The translations under genes were made by a program, and so were the position numbers. A DNA stretch of 57,094 bases from Flavobacterium hercynium (GTDB lineage Bacteria; Bacteroidota; Bacteroidia; Flavobacteriales; Flavobacteriaceae). Where the stretch lies: assembly GCF_002217285.1 (NCBI RefSeq), contig NZ_MUGW01000062.1:123-57216 (forward strand), read 5' to 3'. This document shows, piece after piece, positions 50,961-57,094 of this stretch; position 1 is the first letter of the stretch; the number at the start of each line of letters is the position of its first letter. The notes below the pieces were generated by a model. It searched no databases, was not told where the DNA came from, and saw only the letters and a program-made list of their open reading frames with translations.

Positions 50961-52655
50961 ATGAGTATGAAAGTAAACAAAATTGTGGCCCTGCACTTAA
51001 TGATGTCAATAGTATTGATGTTAGGCACGGCTAGTTGTAGCAAAAAATCGAGTTCCAATAGTCGAGCTTCTAAAGCAACCGGTTGGGATGTAGATAGTCA
51101 GAATGGAACTGCTGCTAGAAATGCAGGAAAAAAACAACAGGCTGGTCCTGGTTTGGTTTTTGTTGAAGGAGGTACGTTTACTATGGGTAAAGTACAAGAT
51201 GATGTTATGCATGATTGGAATAATACTCCAACGCAACAGCACGTTCAGTCCTTTTATATGGATGAAACTGAGGTTACGAATGGTATGTACTTAGAGTATT
51301 TGGAATGGCTTAAGAAAGTTTTTCCACCAACAGAAGAAAATTACAGAAATATTTATGCAGGAGCATCTCCTGATACATTAGTTTGGAGAAATCGTTTAGG
51401 ATACAACGAAACGATGACAAACAACTATTTAAGACACCCTGCTTACGCTAACTACCCAGTAGTTGGAGTTAACTGGATTCAGGCTGTTGAATTTAGTAAA
51501 TGGAGAACAGACCGTGTAAACGAAGCTGTTTTAGAAAAAGAAGGTTACCTTAAAAGAGGAGCTAAAACACAAGATGTAAGTGCTGAAAGTGTATTTAATA
51601 CAGAAGCTTATCTTGCATCTCCTTCTACTACTTACGGAGGAAACGAAGAACTTGTTTTGAAGAAAAATCCAAGTGGAAAAAGATTGAAACCAGGTAAAGA
51701 CGGTACTACACCGGAAGCTAAAAATGTATATGTACAGCGTTCTTCAGGAGTTATTCTTCCTGAATACAGACTTCCTACTGAAGCAGAATGGGAGTATGCT
51801 GCAGCTGCAGATGTTGGACAAAGAGAGTACAATATATACAAAGGACAAAAGAAATATCCTTGGTCTGGAGATTACACTCGTTCAAACAAACGTAAAAACA
51901 GAGGTGATCAATTGGCTAACTTCAAACAAGGAAACGGTGATTACGGTGGAATTGCTGGTTGGTCAGATGATGGAGCAGATATTACAAATGCTGTAAAAAG
52001 TTACGCGCCAAACGATTTCGGATTGTACGATATGGCAGGTAACGTTGCAGAATGGGTTGCTGACGTTTACAGACCAATTATTGATAATGAAGCGAATGAT
52101 TTCAACTACTACAGAGGAAATCAATACGGTAAAAACAAAATTGGTAAAGATGGTAAACTTGAAATCATCACTAAAGATAATATCAAATACGATACTTTAA
52201 GTAATGGTAAAGTTGTAGCAAGAAATCTTCCGGGAGAAATTGCTCAGGTACCAGTTGATGAAAACGAAACATACTTAAGATTAAACTTTAGTACAAGCGA
52301 CAATATCAACTTTAGAGATGGTGATAAACAATCATCTAAGTATTTTGATTTTGGAGATCCAGAATCTGGAGCTAAAAATGATCAAACTATGTACAATGCG
52401 CCTAAGCATAATATTACAACAGACAGTTTAGGTCAAATGAGTAGAAAATATGACAATTCTAGTAAACGTACTACTTTGATCGATGATAAAGTAAGAGTTT
52501 ACAAAGGAGGTTCATGGAGAGATAGAGCTTACTGGTTAGATCCTGCTCAAAGAAGATACTTCCCTCAGGATATGGCAACAGATTACATCGGATTTAGATG
52601 TGCTATGTCAAGAGTTGGTTCTAAAGCTGAAAAGAGAAAGTCACCAAGAAACTAA
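50961..52655 (+). CDS. gldJ: GldJ, gliding-motility/T9SS lipoprotein with FGE-sulfatase fold
   Basis: GldJ is an outer-membrane lipoprotein required for gliding in F. johnsoniae and for stability of other Gld proteins. The 564 residues start with a lipoprotein signal (C26 in GTASC) and a basic, Gln/Asn-rich linker. A formylglycine-generating-enzyme-like domain follows, from FVEGGTFTMGKVQDD (about 70) to IGFRCAMSRVGSKAEKRKSPRN. Typical FGE segments include FYMDETEVTNGMYLEYLEW, YPVVGVNWIQAVEFSKWR, YRLPTEAEWEYAA and NDFGLYDMAGNVAEWVADVY. True FGE catalytic cysteines are not evident, so it is structural. Codon use is of the highly expressed type. Confidence 0.95.
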   Translation: MSMKVNKIVALHLMMSIVLMLGTASCSKKSSSNSRASKATGWDVDSQNGTAARNAGKKQQAGPGLVFVEGGTFTMGKVQDDVMHDWNNTPTQQHVQSFYMDETEVTNGMYLEYLEWLKKVFPPTEENYRNIYAGASPDTLVWRNRLGYNETMTNNYLRHPAYANYPVVGVNWIQAVEFSKWRTDRVNEAVLEKEGYLKRGAKTQDVSAESVFNTEAYLASPSTTYGGNEELVLKKNPSGKRLKPGKDGTTPEAKNVYVQRSSGVILPEYRLPTEAEWEYAAAADVGQREYNIYKGQKKYPWSGDYTRSNKRKNRGDQLANFKQGNGDYGGIAGWSDDGADITNAVKSYAPNDFGLYDMAGNVAEWVADVYRPIIDNEANDFNYYRGNQYGKNKIGKDGKLEIITKDNIKYDTLSNGKVVARNLPGEIAQVPVDENETYLRLNFSTSDNINFRDGDKQSSKYFDFGDPESGAKNDQTMYNAPKHNITTDSLGQMSRKYDNSSKRTTLIDDKVRVYKGGSWRDRAYWLDPAQRRYFPQDMATDYIGFRCAMSRVGSKAEKRKSPRN

Positions 52656-52673
52656 CAATATATTTAATTGTAA

Positions 52674-52706
52674 CAAAAGCCCTTTATAAGGGCTTTTGTT
52701 TTTTAA
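52674..52706 (+). terminator. Terminator of gldJ
   Basis: ACAAAAGCCCTT pairs with AAGGGCTTTTGT around TA, followed by TTTTT. The stem is nearly perfect, and murF begins 13 bases beyond it, so read-through may still supply murF. Confidence 0.9.
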
Positions 52707-52718
52707 AAATGTTTATAA

Positions 52719-54002
52719 ATGAATATTCAGGACATTCATAATTTGTTTTTGAAATGTAAGTCTGTTTCAATTGATACAAGAAAGATTGAAAAAGATTCTA
52801 TGTTTTTTGCTATTAAAGGCGAAAATTTTGACGCCAATACTTTTGCACAACAAGCGCTTGATCTAGGGGCTTTGTTTGTTGTAATTGATAATAAAGACTA
52901 TGAGATCGATGATCGAACCATTTTAGTCGAAAATAGTTTGCAAACACTTCAGGAGCTGGCAAAATTTCACCGTTCTTATTTGAAGTTGCCTATTATCGCG
53001 CTAACAGGAAGTAATGGAAAAACAACTACCAAAGAGCTTATTAATGTGGTCTTGTCTAAAAAGTTCAGGACAAAAGCGACTATAGGAAATTTAAATAATC
53101 ATATTGGAGTTCCGCTAACATTATTGTCTTTTACAAAAGATACTGAGATTGGTATTGTTGAAATGGGAGCGAATCACAAAAAAGAAATTGAATTTTTATG
53201 TGAAATAGCACTTCCGGATTATGGTTATATCACCAACTTTGGAAAAGCACATTTAGAAGGTTTTGGTGGAGTACAAGGTGTGATACAGGGTAAAAGTGAA
53301 ATGTATCAGTATCTCTCTAAAAATAATAAAAGGGTTTTTGTTAATCTTGAAGATCCTATCCAGGTAGAAAAAACAAAAGACCTAAAAGCATTTACATTTG
53401 GAATACTAAAGGAACATGCAGATCTTAAAATTAAGGCTGTAGAAGCAAATCCTTTAGTGAATGTTGAATATGATAGCTTCAATGTAAAATCGAATCTTAT
53501 TGGCTTGTATAATGCGAATAACATTAATGCTGCGGTAGCAATTGGAACTTACTTTGAGGTGGATAAAACTGCTATAAAAGGAGCGATTGAAAGTTATGTA
53601 CCGGATAACAACAGATCACAATTATTGAAAAAAGGATCAAATCAGATTATTTTAGATGCTTACAATGCTAATCCTAGTAGTATGGCAGTTGCTATTGCTA
53701 ACTTTTTGCAATTGGAGAATCAAAACAAAATTATGATACTGGGCGATATGTTCGAATTGGGTGATGAAAGTAAAGAGGAGCACAAGCTTCTTCTGGATTT
53801 GCTTTTAAATCAAAACAAGGCGAATTGTTATATGATTGGTAAGGCGTTTTATGAGCATAAAGTTTCGAACGATCATGTTCAGTTTTTTGAAACCTTTGAT
53901 GCTTTTGCTGCTTATTTAAAAACAATAGCTTTTAATGACAGTACTATTTTAATTAAAGGTTCCAGAGGAATGGCGTTAGAGCGATCATTGGATTTTATTT
54001 AA
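52719..54002 (+). CDS. murF: UDP-N-acetylmuramoyl-tripeptide--D-alanyl-D-alanine ligase
   Basis: MurF adds D-Ala-D-Ala to the UDP-MurNAc tripeptide in the cytosol, the last soluble step of peptidoglycan precursor synthesis. The 427-residue protein has a Mur ligase N-terminal domain with SVSIDTRKIEKDSMFFAIKGENFDAN. The ATP-binding P-loop TGSNGKTTTKE is at 96-106, and the central segment contains GIVEMGANHKKEIEFLCEIALPDYGYITNFGKAHLEGFG. A C-terminal domain has ILDAYNANPSSMAVAIANF. Gliding bacteria keep murF next to gldJ, probably by chance synteny. A very strong terminator follows. Confidence 0.95.
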   Translation: MNIQDIHNLFLKCKSVSIDTRKIEKDSMFFAIKGENFDANTFAQQALDLGALFVVIDNKDYEIDDRTILVENSLQTLQELAKFHRSYLKLPIIALTGSNGKTTTKELINVVLSKKFRTKATIGNLNNHIGVPLTLLSFTKDTEIGIVEMGANHKKEIEFLCEIALPDYGYITNFGKAHLEGFGGVQGVIQGKSEMYQYLSKNNKRVFVNLEDPIQVEKTKDLKAFTFGILKEHADLKIKAVEANPLVNVEYDSFNVKSNLIGLYNANNINAAVAIGTYFEVDKTAIKGAIESYVPDNNRSQLLKKGSNQIILDAYNANPSSMAVAIANFLQLENQNKIMILGDMFELGDESKEEHKLLLDLLLNQNKANCYMIGKAFYEHKVSNDHVQFFETFDAFAAYLKTIAFNDSTILIKGSRGMALERSLDFI

Positions 54003-54022
54003 TTTTTATAAAAACAAACACA

Positions 54023-54060
54023 AACAATAACGCCATCATTATGATGGCGTTATTGTTTTG
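54023..54060. terminator. Bidirectional terminator between murF and the membrane regulator
   Basis: AACAATAACGCCATCAT and ATGATGGCGTTATTGTT form an essentially perfect inverted repeat with a tiny loop and A/T runs on both sides. It ends two bases before the stop codon of the regulator. Confidence 0.95.
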
Positions 54061-54061
54061 G

Positions 54062-56944
54062 TTAAATACTCATTAGAAAACCGATTAGGTTTTCTTTTTT
54101 GTTTAAGCCTAGTTTTTTTCTTAAACGATAACGTGCAAGTTCGACACCTCCACCGGAAATATTCATGATCTCGGCTATCTCCTTTGTCGACATATTCATC
54201 AAAAGATAAGTGGATAAATCCAGTTCACGAGGTGAAATAGTAGGGTATTTTTCTTTTAATCTTTTAAGGAATTCAAAGTGTACGTTTTTAATGTGTTTTT
54301 CTAAATCCTTCCAGCTTTTGTCTGTGTTTACTTCTTTTACAATGCTTCGGTGTAATTTGTTGAATTCGAATTTTGTAGTATCATCCAGAATGTTTGTGTC
54401 AATGTCTTTTAGTTTATGAATAATCCCGTTTAATACTTTGTTTTTCTTTACAACCTGAAGTGAATTGCTTACCAATTCCTTGTCTTTCGCCAGAATTTTT
54501 ATTTGAAGTTTGTCGCTTTTTAGTTTCTCAATTTCTTTTTCAAGTTCGTGCTGTTCGTGTCTGATCTTAGATTCTTTTTCAAGATACAATCTTCGTTGTT
54601 CGATTGTTTCGTAATATTTGTTCTTTCTGATTTTTGACTGAACTCTATTGGAAGTAATGTAGATTGCACCGATTACAAGCAGGAAGTAAATTAAATATGC
54701 AATGAAATGTCTGTACCAGGGCGGTGCTATTTTAAAAGCAACTTCATTTATATCAGAGATTACTCCGTAGCTGTTTTTCGCTCTGATTTTCATAGTGTAA
54801 TTGCCTTCTCTTAAGTTGGTGTATTCTTTTATTGCCACGGTAGACCAATTCCTCCAATTGTCGTCAAAAGGTTCTAATTTATAAGAGTACAATAGTTTTT
54901 CCTGATTTTCATAAGTAGGAGAGGAAAAGGTGAATTTTACGTGATTAGAGCTGTATGGTAAAGTAATTTCGTTATCTGTCACTGCACGTAGATTTCCTAT
55001 TAGAATAGTGTCATTTGGAAACGAAAAGCTCTCAATAAAAGCCTTCGGTTTGGTAATGAATTTTTCTGAAATTTTAGAATCATAATGCGTTAAACCGTCC
55101 GTTAGCCCAATAAAAATATTATTTGGATCAATTGTATTTACCGATATATAATTGTTGACCAGATTTCCGGCGAGGTTAGAAAAAGGAGCTTCTTTTTTAG
55201 TAAAAGCACCCGTTTTATCTTTAAATAGTACGCCTAAAGATTCGTTAAAACCGTACCAGAGGTTTCCATTGGAATCTTCAATAACCGTATTGATTTGTGG
55301 TGTGTTTTTAAAAAGGGTAGTCATTTTTACATCTTCAAAAAAAGCTTCCTGCTCTCTTGAAAAGCGGTAAAAGTGATTTTTAACCTGAAAATAAATTTTC
55401 TTATTGATGACCTGAATGCTGTTGATGCCTTTATGTGTCTGCGCTATTTGAGTGTGTTTTTTGATCGATTCAAATCTCTTTAAGTCATCTGAAAGTGTCA
55501 TTTGGTATAAATAAGGATCTTTCTTTAGCCACAGATAATTTTGGTCTAATTCGGTTTCAAAGGTGTTGGTTATTTCGTCAAATCCTTCGACCTGATTAAC
55601 GTATTCAATTCCATTTGCATCTTTTCTAAAAATAGAAAAACCATTATAACTTTCTCCAATAAAATAATTTTCATGATTGGGAATCGCTTTAAAACCAAAA
55701 TATCCTTTATTGTCCAGTACTTTTGAAACCTTATTATCCTTAATGACCAATGCGCCGCTATTGCTGGCGCATAGTAGTGTATTGTTAATGATCTGTACAT
55801 TCCAGGCCTGAGCAATTGTTCCTTCGATTCTGTTAAAGGGTTCGTCTTTAAAAGGTTTGTTCCAGGTGTGATAGAATAAACCTTGATTGGTGGCAACATA
55901 TAAGATGCCATTGTGCAAAACAGATGAGTACACTGTTCCTATGTTGTAACTGTAATCGAAAAAAGTAAAAGGCGAATTTTCGTTTACGAATGTTATTCCA
56001 TTATCTAATCCCAGCCATAAATTATTTTTATTATCAACAAATGAAGTTAGAATGGTGTTGTTTTGAAGTCCTTTTTGACGGTTTAAGTGTTGGACTATCT
56101 TTCCGTTGAGATCACATACGATAAAGCCGTTTAAAACAGAATTAAGAATGATGAATTTGTTTCTAATGATGCAACCGCCAAGTGAACTGTTCTTTCTTAT
56201 AAAGTCATTTGCTTCAGTTTCCCAAGGCTGAACTGTTTTTCCATCTGTAACAAATAAACCTTTTTCTAAGGTCGCTAAAAGTAGTCTGTTGTTAGGTAAA
56301 GGAAACACCGACCAAATTTCTTTATCATTAAAGACCTCAGTTCCTTTTAAAGCAACTAGTTTATTGTTGCGGTACTCTAATATTCCAAGTACTTTATCCT
56401 GAAAGTAAAGTTTGTTATTAACCAAAAAGGAGAATTGAAACTTATTTGGAGCATCAATGGATCTTACTTTGTTGTTTTTGTAAAAGAAAACTTTGGTGAA
56501 AGATTGAAAAATAATTTCTCCATTATATAAATGTATCCTCCAAATCAGATTGATGTTGGTATTAGCTTTTTTGTCGATTAGTTTCGAAAGAGAAGTGTAT
56601 TTTAAAGCACCTTTATTGTTGCTTTCAAAATAACCAAATTCATTATTTCCTCCCACAAAAATCCTTCCTGTAGCATCAATTTTTAAACTTCGTATTGCTT
56701 CACCATTTGGTAAGGAGTATTTGTACCATGTTGCTCCGTCAAACTTAATAAGACCACTATTATTAGCAAAATAAAGATTTCCGTTTTTATCCTGGTCAAT
56801 ATTCCAGTTTTGTGTTCCGCCTTTATATTCTGTTCGCTTGTAATTTTTAATGTCAGGTAATCCTATACTTTTTACTTGTCCTGTTGATGTTGTAGGTAGT
56901 ATAAGAGATAAAAATAAGAGTAAAATTACATTTATGAATTTCAT
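54062..56944 (-). CDS. Membrane-spanning one-component regulator (propeller, Y_Y_Y, coiled coil, LuxR HTH)
   Basis: This 960-residue protein has a signal peptide (to about 22) and a periplasmic seven-bladed-type beta-propeller region (about 30-650) built of repeats such as GLIKFDGATWYKY and NNLWLGLDNGITFVNE. A Y_Y_Y immunoglobulin-like domain (about 675-740, with YSYKLEPFDDNWRNWS and LREGNYTMKIRAKN) leads to one membrane helix (about 744-765). A cytosolic coiled coil (about 775-840) and a LuxR-type helix-turn-helix at the C-terminus (about 895-955, SPRELDLSTYLLMNMSTKEIAEIMNISGGGVELARYRLRKKLG) follow. It resembles hybrid two-component sensors of Bacteroidota with the kinase and receiver removed, so a periplasmic signal would reach a DNA-binding domain directly. 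Ligand and targets are unknown; neighbours give no sugar-utilisation context. Confidence 0.88.
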   Translation of the reverse strand: MKFINVILLLFLSLILPTTSTGQVKSIGLPDIKNYKRTEYKGGTQNWNIDQDKNGNLYFANNSGLIKFDGATWYKYSLPNGEAIRSLKIDATGRIFVGGNNEFGYFESNNKGALKYTSLSKLIDKKANTNINLIWRIHLYNGEIIFQSFTKVFFYKNNKVRSIDAPNKFQFSFLVNNKLYFQDKVLGILEYRNNKLVALKGTEVFNDKEIWSVFPLPNNRLLLATLEKGLFVTDGKTVQPWETEANDFIRKNSSLGGCIIRNKFIILNSVLNGFIVCDLNGKIVQHLNRQKGLQNNTILTSFVDNKNNLWLGLDNGITFVNENSPFTFFDYSYNIGTVYSSVLHNGILYVATNQGLFYHTWNKPFKDEPFNRIEGTIAQAWNVQIINNTLLCASNSGALVIKDNKVSKVLDNKGYFGFKAIPNHENYFIGESYNGFSIFRKDANGIEYVNQVEGFDEITNTFETELDQNYLWLKKDPYLYQMTLSDDLKRFESIKKHTQIAQTHKGINSIQVINKKIYFQVKNHFYRFSREQEAFFEDVKMTTLFKNTPQINTVIEDSNGNLWYGFNESLGVLFKDKTGAFTKKEAPFSNLAGNLVNNYISVNTIDPNNIFIGLTDGLTHYDSKISEKFITKPKAFIESFSFPNDTILIGNLRAVTDNEITLPYSSNHVKFTFSSPTYENQEKLLYSYKLEPFDDNWRNWSTVAIKEYTNLREGNYTMKIRAKNSYGVISDINEVAFKIAPPWYRHFIAYLIYFLLVIGAIYITSNRVQSKIRKNKYYETIEQRRLYLEKESKIRHEQHELEKEIEKLKSDKLQIKILAKDKELVSNSLQVVKKNKVLNGIIHKLKDIDTNILDDTTKFEFNKLHRSIVKEVNTDKSWKDLEKHIKNVHFEFLKRLKEKYPTISPRELDLSTYLLMNMSTKEIAEIMNISGGGVELARYRLRKKLGLNKKENLIGFLMSI

Positions 56945-57094
56945 AATTATTAATATGTATTTTTATTAGTAATGTTTTATAATTTGATTTAATAACAAAT
57001 TTCATAGTTGAAAATCAGCACTTTTATCGCATTATTTTCAATAAAATCCTTATTTGTGTATTTTTTATAAATGTAGTGTTTATTTTTATAATTA

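Noticed and set aside
1..57094. tRNA or rRNA genes, insertion sequences, prophage or integrase
   Set aside because: I saw no cloverleaf-like segment with CCA-adjacent acceptor, no rRNA-like sequence and no transposase or phage protein among the translated frames. A dedicated scan could still reveal a small RNA.

Overview
The window is chromosomal DNA from a Flavobacterium-type member of the Bacteroidota, close to F. johnsoniae in gene content. The evidence is low G+C, promoters of the Bacteroidota type (a -7 box TAnnTTTG), no clear Shine-Dalgarno sequences, a TonB-dependent receptor, and six genes of the gliding/type IX secretion machinery (gldA, gldE, gldD, porV, porU, gldJ). I see no rRNA, tRNA, prophage, insertion sequence or CRISPR. 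Most of the window is ordinary core genome with a few accessory insertions.

Layout. 1-4.6 kb: TonB-dependent receptor, gldA, a small outer-membrane barrel protein, and the amputated C-terminal half of an Lrp/AsnC regulator lying against a terminator. 4.7-11.3 kb: dgt, a DUF3078 protein, dxs and tadA, interrupted between dxs and tadA by two tandem paralogues that join a cytosolic four-cysteine domain to a periplasmic TonB C-terminal domain. 11.3-20.7 kb: an unknown membrane protein, then a giant thioester alpha-2-macroglobulin lipoprotein and penicillin-binding protein 1C, separated by a BIME-like array of seven alternating palindromes. 20.8-23 kb: RNase G, an unlisted 30-residue ultra-basic protein and an HU-family protein. 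23.1-26.5 kb: mutY-ssb-gldE-gldD, a DNA-maintenance and gliding operon. 26.6-38.6 kb: a metal-binding lipoprotein, an EamA transporter, a catalytic/non-catalytic M16 protease pair, rplU-rpmA, an unknown polytopic protein, an AsmA-like protein, miaE and a glycosyltransferase. 38.6-45.6 kb: AraC regulator, AhpD-like protein, M1 aminopeptidase, pyruvate dehydrogenase E2 and E1-alpha, and cytidine deaminase. 45.7-57 kb: porV and porU (type IX sortase and its shuttle) divergent from gldJ, then murF, and a large membrane-spanning beta-propeller/Y_Y_Y/LuxR regulator.

How the genes work together. GldD, GldE and GldJ belong to the gliding and secretion apparatus; PorU and PorV act at its outer-membrane end, where cargo is cleaved and released. 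GldA is the ATPase of the Gld ABC transporter. The alpha-2-macroglobulin and PBP1C pair is a conserved envelope-defence and repair module. Several terminators are near-perfect hairpins shared by convergent genes, so transcription units can be read fairly clearly.

The least explained items are the two four-cysteine TonB proteins, the palindrome array, the Cys-bracketed acidic tyrosine-rich loop of the macroglobulin, the 30-residue basic protein, and heptamer and octamer tandem repeats at gene ends.
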